Assembly: GCA_963922205.1 (NCBI GenBank) | Contig: CAWUHX010000079.1 | Coordinates: 682,001 to 746,000 of the forward strand | Length of the DNA stretch: 64,000 nucleotides | DNA from: Romanomermis culicivorax | Taxonomy: Eukaryota > Nematoda > Enoplea > Mermithida > Mermithidae | Direction of reading: 5' to 3' | In this document: in pieces, positions 1-9,917 of the stretch | Layout: each line of letters opens with the position of its first letter | Numbering within the stretch: the first letter of the stretch is position 1 | Notes under the pieces: generated by a model | The model's database searches: none | Told to the model about the DNA's origin: nothing | What the model saw: only the letters and a program-made list of their open reading frames with translations | Translations under genes and position numbers: made by a program

Positions 1-230
1 AACAGGGGCCCAGAAAAACTACTCCATTACAGAGTTAGAAACTCAGGTGGTTGTTCAGACTGACCATACAGCAGTCAAAGCAGTGTTGGAAAAGCCTAAC
101 CCCTCTGCTTAGATTGCTAAATGGGGACTCGCGCTCACCAAATTCAAACTGACAATTCAGCCACGAAAAGGTCCGTCAAATGCTATTGCTGACACATTAT
201 CATGCCTGGGGGACCCTACTTCTCTCACCA
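1..230 (+). pseudogene. Ty3/gypsy RNase H remnant (older copy A1)
   Basis: Reading about 57-215 gives the C-terminal half of a retrotransposon RNase H: a TDHTAVK block, a KWGLALTKF-like block and RKGPSNAIADTLS, the usual end of the gypsy RNase H domain just before the integrase linker. An in-frame TAG (about 112-114) breaks the reading frame, so it is dead. It continues into the integrase fragment at 278, so both belong to one old insertion whose 5' part lies left of the window. The family assignment is from motif recognition. The exact left end cannot be seen. Confidence 0.75.
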
Positions 231-277
231 GTTAGAGTATTGACAATACTCGACTTTACAGACCTGAGGGATGTATA

Positions 278-1078
278 ATGGTGATCACTGCTGGTGCAGA
301 GCACTGGGCTCGATCAGAGAATTATGCAGAGATATCTGTTGGCGTGCAGCACCCAGACCTTCTCGCAGCTCAACTTGACGATCCGGAATTAGCCCTCATC
401 ATTCGCTTCCTTAAACGTTTAGGTGACCAGAATGATGTTAGAGGCTACCATCTGCTGGATAACATCCTTCAGGAATGGACAGGCGAGTCCACCAAGATTG
501 TCATTCCTAAATCTATGGTTACTACCATTATTTGGGCACATCAGGATGACATCTTGGCTCGACACTTTGGTGCTAAACGTACTGCGCCGCTCATTGCTCG
601 CAGATACCACTGGCCATCCCTCTCTCAGGATGTCAAGTTCTTCTGTCAGCAGTGTGATCTTTGCCAATGGAATAAGCCCGCCCAACAGAAAACTGCTGCA
701 GCCCTGAAACCTTTCATCCTCACAGAACGGTTTCATCAAGTAGGGGTTGACTGTATGGGACCAATGACCACTAGCAAAGCTGGCAACCATTTCATCATCA
801 TCTTCATAGACTACTTTATGAAATGGGTTGAAGCTTTCACTACTCCTGATATTACTGTGCAAATCATCGCCCGACTCTTTGTCAGGCAAATTGTCTGCCG
901 GCACGGGGAAAGCAGATTCTTCAGTCTGATTGTGGAACGGATTTCACATCAAAACTGATGACTGTAATCACTGCCATCTGTTGTACAAAGAAAATACCCT
1001 CTACCGCTTATCATCCCATGACCAATGGGGAAGTAGAGAGAGCTAATCAAAGGCTAGCTACATGGCTACGTATGTATG
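278..1078 (+). pseudogene. Ty3/gypsy integrase fragment (copy A1)
   Basis: The open stretch 278-958 encodes a gypsy integrase N-terminus. It has the zinc-binding H2C2 region (H..H then CQQCDLCQWNKP, about residues 90-135), then GVDCMGPMTTSKAGNHFIIIF with the first catalytic Asp, then the KWVEAF block. A frameshift near 905 destroys the region of the second Asp (compare the intact SDRGTDF in the sister copy near 8500). The homologous YHPM..GEVERAN block, with the catalytic Glu, is readable at 1006-1045. Similarity to the second copy stops at about 1078, where unrelated DNA with a minus-strand gypsy remnant begins. Confidence 0.85.
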
Positions 1079-1361
1079 TGATAAGTGTGGTCGAGTATGC
1101 AAATTCAAATACTGGCGACCAACTATCATAAATAATGTACTTTATTCGGACGTTGATAATAAACAGTCAATGATAAATGAAGGGCCAAAGGATACAATGA
1201 GAAACACAAAGATGGCCGGACTATATATAGGCCATCTATTTGCATAACACAAAAACAGGCGAGAAAAAGTGACGCTAATCAAGGAAGATATGTACGCCCA
1301 AAAATACTACACAAATTTACATAACGCGTGTACATATCACTGTCCCCTTTTTAATATTGTT

Positions 1362-2450
1362 TCATTGGGGAGAATATGGACGCGGCGGTTGGCCACAGGT
1401 TGATCGCGTAGAGCGACGTCGATGCTTGATTTCGGGTTTGGCAGTGTTCAATGGTAAGTTTATAGTTGCCAGTGGATAATAAGGCCCCATAGGACGTGCA
1501 CTCCACGTATTACCATCGGATAGTTTGAATACGTAATCGCCCAACACTTTGACGACAGTGAGGATGTCAGAATACGGAGATTGTCCTTTGCATATCATGG
1601 TCGATGGTCTTTTAACGCGGACTTCATCACCAATTTTGTAATGTGGTGCTCGGCATTGATTGATCGGCTCGAGTTCCGGCACTCCCTCTTCGTTAAAATG
1701 GACGTGTTGTCCCTTTGGTTTCTTTTTCTTTGCTGGTTCTTTTATTCCGGCAGCTTCTTGTTCGGTGATTCGGGGTTCGAACGCTAATCACGGGCGTCAA
1801 TTAAACATTATTTCCGCCGGTGACAATATATCGGGTGCCGGACGTTCTGCTGGATATCGCGCTAATAGTTCAGTGATGCCCATCGGAAAAGGTGTTTGCG
1901 AAGCAGCTAACGTTTGAGCGTGAAATTTCAACAATCGATTGAATACTTCAACCTTGCCGTTCACTTGTGATGGTAAACTGCCGTTTGATAATGCAAAATA
2001 TCGGGGCTCGACGAAAATTCTTCGAATGCAGTTGATCTATACTCAGGCCCATTCTCGGAGACAATAATCGAGGGATTGCTGTAACGAGCGAATAATTCAG
2101 TCACAAATTCGATTGTAGTTGTAACATTGTGATCAGGACACAATCGCACTTCGGGGTAGCCAGACAGGTAATCGACGACTACAATCGCGAATGGATTTTG
2201 ATAATTTGTCCTTGCAAATAGACCGGTAACATCGATCGCTATCTTTTCCCACGGCGTTGTAGGTAACGGCAGCGGATCGGTTGGAATATTCCTTTTCGGA
2301 TTTGATTTCGCGGAATCTTGACATCCTTGACAATGTCGAATCCTTTCTTCAATATCGGAGGTAATTCGAGGCCACCAATATGTTTCATGTAACTTCGCTT
2401 TTGCTCGAACAATACCGGGATGTCATTTTTGTGCAGCTTCGCCAATAATG
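1362..2450 (-). pseudogene. Second gypsy integrase remnant, opposite strand (element B)
   Basis: On the minus strand, reading from 2450 down, successive frames give an integrase zinc finger (KLHETYWWPRI then CQGCQDSAKSN). Then come an IAIDVTGLF block and VVVDYLSGYPEV with the first Asp, a second-Asp region (IVSENGPEYRSTAFEEF), and a C-terminal segment at 1682-1362 (YKIGDEVRVKRP...GDYVFKLSDGN) typical of the tail of gypsy integrases. Several frameshifts and stops separate the blocks. The sequence differs clearly from the flanking A1/A2 copies, so it is another lineage that landed in, or replaced 1.2 kb of, copy A1. Confidence 0.8.
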
Positions 2451-2545
2451 ATTTTCGAAGGCCAATTGGGATGACAATTCAACCGGTTTTCCATAAAATT
2501 GATTGTTCAACCGCTAACTCTTTTCGTACAACGTAATAGGCGGAA

Positions 2546-2622
2546 CTGGAAACTGGAAAATGTCTATGTGACCATAGGCATCTTCTGCAACAATTTCCGC
2601 TACAGAAGTTAGCTTGGGGGAG
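2546..2622 (+). promoter_or_regulatory. 3' end of A1 internal region with polypurine tract
   Basis: The bases before 2623 match those before 9918 in the second copy (shared block starting GTCTATGTGACCATAGGCAT). Both end in a purine run (CTTGGGGGAG here, CTTTGGGGAG at 9909-9917) directly before TGTTAA. A polypurine tract at this place primes plus-strand DNA synthesis in LTR elements, which is what fixes the LTR left boundary. Confidence 0.65.
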
Positions 2623-3031
2623 TGTTAACTCCGCCCAAGGCATACTGTAGTTTATGGAGCCCTTTAAAAGGGCATGTTTAGTTAGTTTGTCACTCATTTT
2701 TGGGTCTAACTGGTGTCGCGTCTTTTTAGCCTTGGGTCTTGCGATCGTCGTCATTATTATTATATTTTGTTGTCAATTGCATTCGCCACTCGTCGAATAA
2801 AATTTGCATATTCTCGCCTCCCGCCTTCATATACGTTACCACTACAGTAACCCGACCGTCGGAGCTCACCGCCCATCCCCGTTGATCAAAGAACCCCCTC
2901 GCCCTCACTGAGGAAATGTTTGATACCGCCGCCTGCCGATCCGCAGCCGCATTATCCCACGCCGAATCGCTCGGATTCCCGTACCCATTCATCACCATCC
3001 GTAGGACCCCACACTTTGAGCCCCAGGACCC
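2623..3031 (+). repeat. Gypsy LTR (shared by A1 and A2)
   Basis: This block is homologous to 9918-10333 with scattered substitutions and small indels. It starts with TG just after a polypurine tract. It holds a TTTAAAA promoter-like box (2663-2669) and an AATAAA polyadenylation signal (2796-2801), both conserved in the other copy, as expected for a U3-R-U5 arrangement. Because it follows the polypurine tract of A1 and precedes the internal region of A2, one LTR may serve both, as left by LTR-LTR recombination. The right end is set only by loss of similarity; no clear CA end or primer binding site was recognised. Confidence 0.75.
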
Positions 3032-4030
3032 GTCGCCCAGCGCCGAGTACTTGAAGAAGAGGATTAGTAAGTCTTCTCAGGGGTTGTTATTGTTGAGGGT
3101 ATATTTGTGGGAGTCTCCCCTAAGCTAGTTTCCCTCGGAAGTACTCTCAGTTGAGAAAGCCCTCAGACCCTTAAGGTCAGGGCCAATAAGGGAATTTAGG
3201 TTAACAATTGGGTCGCCTACAGTAGGCCATTCTGCGAATGGCACTGTCCCTCATTCCCAGTGAATGAGGACTAGGGATTGGCACCCCTGACCCGGCTGCA
3301 TTGTCCATTATTCTACAGCAGAACCCTAGGACAAGGCCGAGGTACACCACAGGTTTACCTGTGGTAGTACCAGCTGGGTTAGGTTCCCGAACTGAAACCA
3401 TAAACGGAGCCACCCAATGGGGTCACAGCATGTCACTTGCAGTGTCATGGCCGTATTACCTATGGAATACGGTATGGGCTTTTCCATCAATGTGACTGAT
3501 CACCAATCTACTTAATGTGACATGGCTCCCAATTTCAGTTAATGTGACATGGCGAGGCTGGAAAATCGACCTTTAAGTCTGACTCTACAGTCCTTAGGAA
3601 CGAACCTTTTACCCTTTTGAGTGAGACACCTCTTTCAATTAGGTAAATTTTTGGTTTGAGTGGAGAAACCTCTCTCAGATCATGAGAATCGCCACTTGAG
3701 TGGGGAAACCTCTCTCAGGTCTGCTGATTCGCGTTCAAAGTGGGATTACTGACCCTTAGGATGAAATTTTTGCCTTCATGTAAGTCCGATACGCCCATAA
3801 GTAGGTACACTGCCCCTTAGGTCAGAATAGGCCCTTATGTTTGAGTTTAACGCCAACTCAGATAGCACTGCATTTGAGTAAGAGTTTAATTACTGTAGGT
3901 CGGGATTGCCCCACGCGTGATTAAATTAATGATTCTTGTGAGTAAATTAATGCCTTATGAGTACAGTAACTCCCGTAAGCTTTAATTAATCCCCTGGTGT
4001 CCGATTTTTCCCCAGAGTTGATCCCCAAGA
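3032..4030 (+). repeat. Retroelement leader with short hairpins and ~40-bp repeats
   Basis: There is no convincing ORF. There are many small perfect inverted repeats: GCCATTC/GAATGGC around 3222-3241, CTCATTC/GAATGAG at 3251-3269, ACCACAGGT/ACCTGTGGT at 3347-3365 and CCGTATT/AATACGG at 3451-3472. From about 3630 a looser direct repeat appears, GAGTGG(A/G)GAAACCTCTCTC at 3657-3676 and 3697-3717, each unit able to fold on itself. TTAATGTGACATGGC occurs twice near 3511 and 3538. This looks like structured, non-coding RNA sequence rather than decayed gag, but that is inference. Confidence 0.55.
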
Positions 4031-4891
4031 GTCATACATTCCCAGAATTGAGCAAATAGAGTATTCTGCCTAAATCTCCTCTGAGCTTTCTTTTTTTTTC
4101 TTTCTGTTCCATTTTTCTCTTTAATTTGGGCCTCCATCCACTGCGTGTGATTGGATAGGTTACTGTAGCGCGGTATGGCCTTTTGGTTACACTACGACTG
4201 CAATTTGCAGGTACTCTACCTACAGTATACCTGGGTACGGTTACTTGAGTATCACAGCCCATGAGGTTTTCACAGCCCCTGAGGGTTTCGGGATCTCCGA
4301 TCACGAGATACAGTACTCCTTCCACTCTTGATTCTGGACGTCAAGTGTGGTCCTGATTTGTTATCTGTGTCCAGTATGTGTGTCAACACACTTTTTCAAA
4401 ATTTTTCTTATCTTCACTGAGCACTAGCCAAGTTGCTCATTTTTCCGGCCAAACAAGCCAAAATTTTACTGTTGATACATATAACACCGTACTTAGCAGA
4501 TCACATTGCTTATCTCTCGGGCCTCAAATTTTATTTTATTTACTTTACTTTTTATTTTTCTCGGTCTTCTATGCGTAACATGTGACCCAATTATCATGAC
4601 TTTTTCACCCAATAAACTTTCTTATCTCAAAAATCAACTCAAATAAAAACTAATAACCCATTTTCTCCCCTTTTCTAAACAAACAAATTAAAATTTATTT
4701 CTTTTCCTTCCTACCAAAAAAAAAACATTCTCTTTTCACTTCTATTCAAATTTATCAAAAAAACAAAAACATTTTCTCCTACCGGTCACACATACGTCAT
4801 AGTTGGCAACCCTTCAGTAGGTCATTTTTATTATTTTTTTCCACTACTGTACGGTCCCTTCTCCTTCTTTTCTCTCTCTAAGTGGTTGCAC

Positions 4892-5745
4892 GTGGTGACG
4901 ATCTTACCGATCGTGACCACTGATGTCAGCAACAACAACTTATTGTGTTGTTGTTATGAGGTGATGTGTCTTGGGTGACCCTACCTCTGACATCCGCAAC
5001 TACCTCACATGCTGCTGTTGCACTGAGGCGTGATTAGCGGGGTCATGCCTCTGACGTCAGCAATGGCCTCATGGCATGTGGCCATTAAGGGGTTGATGGT
5101 TCTCTGTGTCCTCCCCCTGCGTCTGCAACAGCTGCATCCCTTGCTGTTGCTTTAAGGGGTGGGTGGCCCTCCGGCTCTACCTCTGACGTCAGCAATGGCA
5201 AGGTAACAGGTTGTTATTGCGGGGTAGTGACCGTATGGCACTGTCTTTCTGACGTCTGCAACTGCAGAGGCTTGTGTTGTTGCACTAGGATTGGTCGGTT
5301 ATTCCGACTTCAGTCCTTGACGTCAGCAACAACAATGCACTGTATTGTTGTTCCGAGATGTGAGGCCTTACAAACTGCACATCTGGCGTCTGCAACAACT
5401 GCATCTCATATCATTGTTGTAGGATAACTGAGACTCAGCTATTACCTTATGACGTCAGCAACGGCGATGCTCGGTATTGTCCTAGCAGGGTTGTTGGCCT
5501 TAGGGCCCTATCTACTGAGGTCCACAATGATAAGTCTCTATTCCAGTATCAGAATTAAGACGTTGCAGTCTTATTCTGGCGTCAGCAACGGCGATGCCCC
5601 GTATTGCTGTAAGAAGTCTGTAGCCGTAGGCTCTTTCTTTTTGGCGTACATACTGCAATATGAGACTATGGCGCCTACATCCCAGTTACCTGAGGTCAGC
5701 ACCGAGTGTGTGGTGGTGTATATCACATCTTTTGACGTCAGCACG
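4892..5745 (+). repeat. ~66-bp tandem array of TGACGTCAGCAA units with paired hairpins
   Basis: A TGACGTCAGCAA-like core recurs near 4921, 4988, 5052, 5118, 5184, 5250, 5318, 5384, 5450, 5516, 5577, 5642, 5691 and 5733. Most steps are 64-68 bp. After the core most units hold an inverted repeat whose arms change from unit to unit but stay complementary: AACAACAAC/GTTGTTGTT, AATGGCC/GGCCATT, GCAACAGC/GCTGTTGC, AACAACAAT/ATTGTTGTT. A second hairpin precedes several cores, for example GTGGTGACGATC with GATCGTGACCAC at 4892-4920 and AGATGTG/CACATCT near 5356-5383. The step is often a multiple of three, so descent from a coding repeat is possible. Confidence 0.75.
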
Positions 5746-5831
5746 GGGTTACTGTGGGTTTCCAGGATGCCACTTGAGTCTTAGGTGATGATTGGAGTAT
5801 TACCTTCTCACCTACGGCTCTTGTTTGAGGG

Positions 5832-6314
5832 TTGTTTCTGTGTGCCACTAGTGCCTGCGAAACATCAGTAGACATACTCACTCAACCTGAGATGCACTCG
5901 GTCTGTGATACTGATCAAGTTGTCTGCAAGGGTAACGGCACTGATGGATCAGCACATGACTATAAGACTGAGCAAATTGAAGCAGTCTTGAACCGGTTGG
6001 TAAATTATACCGCTGGTCTGTCCCTACAACCAGATACTCTGTATCAGGCGGTTGCAGGGGTAGGGACTGACATCAAAGCCTCACTGGAAGGTGTTGGTCT
6101 GGCAGCAAACCACGTGATTACTGGTCAACAGCACAACCTCATACAGGGCTTACAGTCTCTTTTGAGTGGACCAGTGCAGTTGATTTTTAACACACTCATC
6201 GCCCTGGCAGTACTGGTTGGTACAGGATTTCTCATCTACGTTGGGATCTCCTATTACCTAAGTTACCGCCGGTGGAAATACAGGTTCAGTTTGTTAGCCA
6301 TTACTCTCTGTTGA
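5832..6314 (+). CDS. Single-pass membrane protein ORF in retroelement A2 (envelope-like or unknown)
   Basis: This is a 160-residue ORF. Residues about 45-112 are amphipathic with one N-glycosylation sequon (NYT, 58-60). Residues about 117-143 form one strong hydrophobic segment, followed by the basic stop-transfer stretch RRWKYR (146-151) and a short tail. A long ectodomain-like region, membrane anchor and short cytoplasmic tail resemble the end of a membrane-fusion/envelope-type protein. I do not recognise a family, and the place upstream of protease is where gag, not env, normally sits. The start is uncertain: the frame may open further upstream inside the hairpin array. It overlaps the next ORF by 43 bases in another frame. 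Confidence 0.45.
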   Translation: MFLCATSACETSVDILTQPEMHSVCDTDQVVCKGNGTDGSAHDYKTEQIEAVLNRLVNYTAGLSLQPDTLYQAVAGVGTDIKASLEGVGLAANHVITGQQHNLIQGLQSLLSGPVQLIFNTLIALAVLVGTGFLIYVGISYYLSYRRWKYRFSLLAITLC

Positions 6315-7651
6315 ACCTCCTCCGGAAAGTTCAGCATTGGGTAGGCTTTCATTACGTACAGAACGATGTGCCAACTCAGTTGGACAGGATCACTCTCTGT
6401 TTTGTCCTACTAGTTGACCACAAGGAAACTCCTGCTTTCCTTGACACTGGTTGTCCATGGACCATCATTAGTCAAGGCCTTCACAAAGCGCTGATTAAAG
6501 AGAGTCCGAAGGTTGCGATGGCTTTCCAGCAGCATCATGACTTTAACCCACTGATGAGTATCAATGGGAAAGCCATCCATATCCTCCTATCAGGACCGTA
6601 TGAGATCATGTTGCCTGGAACCCGTCAGCCACACACAATAGTGGATATACATCTCCATGTGTGTAAGACTATGTCTCCTTTTTGGGCACTGGTCGATCTG
6701 ATTCTCGGATTGGACTTTCTAGAACAATTCCAGAATATTACGTTTGATTACCAACAACATGTCTGTCGGTTGAATGCGGTAGAACTGCCACTTCTTCTGA
6801 CAAGGGCTGAGATTGATCAGGTCGATCCCTGGTGGGAGAACACATGTTCACTATCAAGGGCCTCGTACAGGTGCGAGTCTCTATCAAGATCAAGGACTTC
6901 GTCCATTTCTTGGCCACCATCGGGAGCTTCCTCAGTTGCCTCATCAGGTGGGTCAACCAGAGGTAGCTGGACCTCTTCTAGACGGGCCAGTAGTCATTTT
7001 ATGGCCAGGTCAGGGTCAAACTGTCCTCGAGCCCCGCCTGGAAATTTTCCAGTTACACTAGAGAAAGGCCGTTTTTGCGAGCCTAGTGATTCTGATGCAC
7101 CTGCATCCCCTGTACTCGAGGTGCCACCACTCTCTGATGCTGAGGTCGAATCACTAGGAGCTACTCAGAGTTCTGGAGAGAGATCAGATCATGTACTTAC
7201 TGTTCAGGTTCACCCCACTCCTCAGACAAATCAGGAAACATCGGTTGGTTATGCTCTGGTAGGATTACTCAGACGCACTGGTTTGCTAATACCGAGGCGA
7301 ACAGATGCTCCAAAGTCGAGTTTTGATGACTCAGTACCTGACCCAGGTCATGTGGTGTCAGCCTTCTACCCCACTGAAATGAGGACCCCTCATATCAGAG
7401 TTCTACTGAACAATTGGGTGGAGGCCAAAGCTCTAGTTGATACAGGAGCAGTCTTCTCGCTCCTGGATCACAAGTTGGCGGTTCAGTTACCGGACTTGGT
7501 ACTGACAGAGACTAGGGCTCGCCCCATAGCAGCCAATGGGTCCCCGATTCTACTGCTAGGCGCTGCCTATGTCACGGTGACAGTGGCTGATGTCTCTGAA
7601 CCGATTCAGGTCCAAGTTCAAGAGAATTGTTCAGCTGAACTAGTCTTATGA
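6272..7651 (+). CDS. Retropepsin ORF with two DTG aspartic-protease domains
   Basis: This is a 459-residue ORF. Domain 1 has FLDTGCPWTII (DTG at 58-60) and the later LILGLDFL (143-150), the pair of motifs of a retroviral-type aspartic protease. Residues about 200-260 are Ser/Arg rich. In another frame the same bases (6813-7061) read as a Pro/Gly-rich linker that looks more natural, so two compensating frameshifts are likely. Domain 2 starts near residue 385 and has ALVDTGAVFSLLD (DTG at 400-402) and AANGSPILLLGAAYV, but the ORF stops before an ILG-type third motif. The protein would act in polyprotein cleavage. Two protease domains in tandem are unusual; the second runs straight into the deletion that removed reverse transcriptase. 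Confidence 0.65.
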   Translation: MEIQVQFVSHYSLLNLLRKVQHWVGFHYVQNDVPTQLDRITLCFVLLVDHKETPAFLDTGCPWTIISQGLHKALIKESPKVAMAFQQHHDFNPLMSINGKAIHILLSGPYEIMLPGTRQPHTIVDIHLHVCKTMSPFWALVDLILGLDFLEQFQNITFDYQQHVCRLNAVELPLLLTRAEIDQVDPWWENTCSLSRASYRCESLSRSRTSSISWPPSGASSVASSGGSTRGSWTSSRRASSHFMARSGSNCPRAPPGNFPVTLEKGRFCEPSDSDAPASPVLEVPPLSDAEVESLGATQSSGERSDHVLTVQVHPTPQTNQETSVGYALVGLLRRTGLLIPRRTDAPKSSFDDSVPDPGHVVSAFYPTEMRTPHIRVLLNNWVEAKALVDTGAVFSLLDHKLAVQLPDLVLTETRARPIAANGSPILLLGAAYVTVTVADVSEPIQVQVQENCSAELVL

Positions 7652-7769
7652 CAAACTTCCTCAGATGGTTCAATTGTGTCAGCTTGAACTGAGAGAAATC
7701 CTTCCTTCAGTTCAAAGAACTTTAGGTTCCGTGTCAGGGTACTCCCCTATACAGACCCGAGGGAGAGAT

Positions 7770-7895
7770 TATGATGATCTCCGATGGTGCTCAGCGCCTG
7801 GCGAGAACATCTCAAATGATCTCCGATGGTGCGCAGCACCTGGGGAGATCATCCCAAAGGACCACCGATGGTGCGCAGCGCCTGGCGGGGTCTGA
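7770..7895 (+). repeat. Triplicated ~40-bp unit at the protease/integrase junction
   Basis: Three imperfect copies of a unit containing TCCGATGGTGC(G/T)CAGC start near 7779, 7821 and 7863. Each is followed by GCCTGGCG or a variant. The older copy A1 has only one matching unit near 285-312. This is a local tandem expansion just before the integrase reading frame resumes. Confidence 0.7.
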
Positions 7896-9384
7896 GTCTT
7901 ATGCAGAGATATCACAATATGCACAGCACCATGACCTTCTTCCAGCTCAATTTGAGGATCCAGAATTAGCCTCCATTCTTAGGTCACTAAAACCCTACTG
8001 TGACCAGAATGATGTTAATGGCTACCACCTGTTGGATAACATCCTTCAGAAGTGAACAGACGAGTCCAACAAGCTTGTTGTTCCTCAATCAATGGTTACT
8101 ACCATTATTGAGGCTCACCATAATGACATTCTTGCTGGACACTTTGGTGCAAAATGTACCGTGAGGCTTATAGCCCTCTGGTACCACTGGCCTTCCCAGT
8201 GCGGACGTCAAGTCCTTTTGTCAGCGGTGTGATCTTTGCCAACAAAATAAACCATCCAAACAAAAGACCAGTGCAACTCTGAAACCGATCTCCATTAGGG
8301 GACCGTTTCACCGAGTCGGTGTCGACTGTATGGGACCAATGACCACTAGTGAAAGTGGAAACCGTTTTATTGTAGTCTTTATCAACTACTTTACCAAATG
8401 GGTTGAAGCTTTCGCTACTCCCGACATTACTGTGCAAACTATAGCTCGACTTTTTGTTACACAAATTGTCTGCAGACATGGGGCACGGCAGATTCTTCAG
8501 TCTGATCGTGGTACTGATTTCACCTCCAAACTGATGACTGAAATCAATGCCATTTGTTCAACTAAGAAAATCCACTCCACCGCTTATCACCCGATGAGAA
8601 ACGGAGAAGTGGAAAGAGCTAATCAAATGCTAGCTACAGGGCTATGTATGTATGTCCACTAAGGTCATACTGATTGGAATGAACACATGCGGTATTCTGT
8701 GTTTGCCGTAAACATTAGCATGAATGAGTCCACAGGGTATTCACCCTTTGAGCTCATGTATGGTCGTACCCCGATGCTACCTGTTGATGCGGGGCTCTCA
8801 TTCAACCCTCCCGCCCACATCATAGATGTTTCTACTTATGATATGGAGGTCAAACAGCATTTTACAAATGCCTTGACCTTGATCCAGAGCTGAATTGAGA
8901 GATCACAGGTGGCTTATGCCAGGTCTTAGGATCGCATGGCACAAGACGTCTCTTACAAAGTTGGGGATCAGGTGCTCAAACTGCGCACCACTGGCAAACA
9001 TGGTCTGACACCTAAATTGCTGCCCGTTTATGATGGGCCCTACTTTGTCACGAATGTGGCATACCCCAATGTCACCATTCGCTTGAGACAGATCAAGAAG
9101 ATACTGTGCATGTCAATCAGCTCAGACGCTACATGTCACCTGCTCAGCCTACTGAAGTAGAGGAGATACCCTCCACTTCACAGATCATCGAGACGGCACC
9201 TTTGTTGGATCCGTCAACAAACCGAGATTTTACACAAGATCTCATTGACCCACATCTTGATGCTGAGGTCTCCGGTAAGCGGCTCCTCTCTTCTTTACTT
9301 ATGGATGGGGTCGTCCTTTTTCGAAGGACCGCTGTGCCCCTCACCGAATACCCACTCCTGCTCCATGCTGGGACAGCAGTGTAA
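7870..9384 (+). pseudogene. Ty3/gypsy integrase, broken (copy A2)
   Basis: Successive open stretches restore most of a gypsy integrase. 7771-8055 is the linker and N-terminus, ending in a stop. The region to 8330 carries a zinc-finger half (CQRCDLCQQNKP in a shifted frame). 8330-8662 has the core with QSDRGTDFTS (second catalytic Asp) and GEVERAN (catalytic Glu). 8687-8893 has STGYSPFELMYGR, and 8936-9160 the C-terminal GPYFV module found in many gypsy integrases. 9106-9384 extends it by an acidic tail. Stops at about 8053, 8660, 8891 and 8926 make it non-functional. It is co-linear with the A1 fragment at 278-1078. Confidence 0.85.
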
Positions 9385-9399
9385 AGAAGAGAATGAGCA

Positions 9400-9917
9400 G
9401 TGATCAATGCATCCAAACTAGGGTATTGCCTCAAATCACAGGCGCATCCGTGCGATAGCCTATATATCATATCTAAAATTTTTCTTTCAATCTCGTTTCA
9501 GATTTCACAAATCAATCGACAATTGGCAACTTCACCAAATGGATCAATTGACGTCAGCAACTCCACGCATCTCCAATTGACATCAGCAACTCCACGCACC
9601 ATTGACATAATTCCGCAAGCCAAAACGCACTGAAAAACCACTGGACCATCGACCACCTGCCATCACCATCACCTTAATGTTTGACCTCCACGGACATGCT
9701 GCACCCGTCACAAGGACGAGGACGCCCTTTTTTGAAGGACCGCCGTGTCATGTGCTGACGAATTTCGTCAAACGTCACCTGATTCACATCACAATCCTAT
9801 GTTAAGCATGGAGAGTGAAAACTCGCCCCAATGCTTAACATTGTGAACTAGAAAATGTCTATGTGACCATAGGCATCTTCTGCAACGATTTCCGCTGCAG
9901 AAGTTAGCTTTGGGGAG
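9400..9917 (+). other. Retroelement 3' non-coding region and polypurine tract
   Basis: No coding sequence is supported. It holds two more TGACGTCAGCAACTCCACGC-like units at 9550-9600, an echo of the leader array core. It also holds a repeated GAAGGACCGC(C/T)GTG segment at 9320-9337 and 9738-9754, and the polypurine tract CTTTGGGGAG just before the LTR. Confidence 0.5.

Noticed and set aside
419-904. 161-residue minus-strand open frame over the gypsy integrase
   Set aside because: It is the antisense shadow of the plus-strand integrase, whose zinc finger and catalytic motifs are recognisable.
4921-5745. CRISPR-like repeat array
   Set aside because: Units are contiguous degenerate repeats with no unique spacers, the genome is eukaryotic, and the array lies inside an LTR element.
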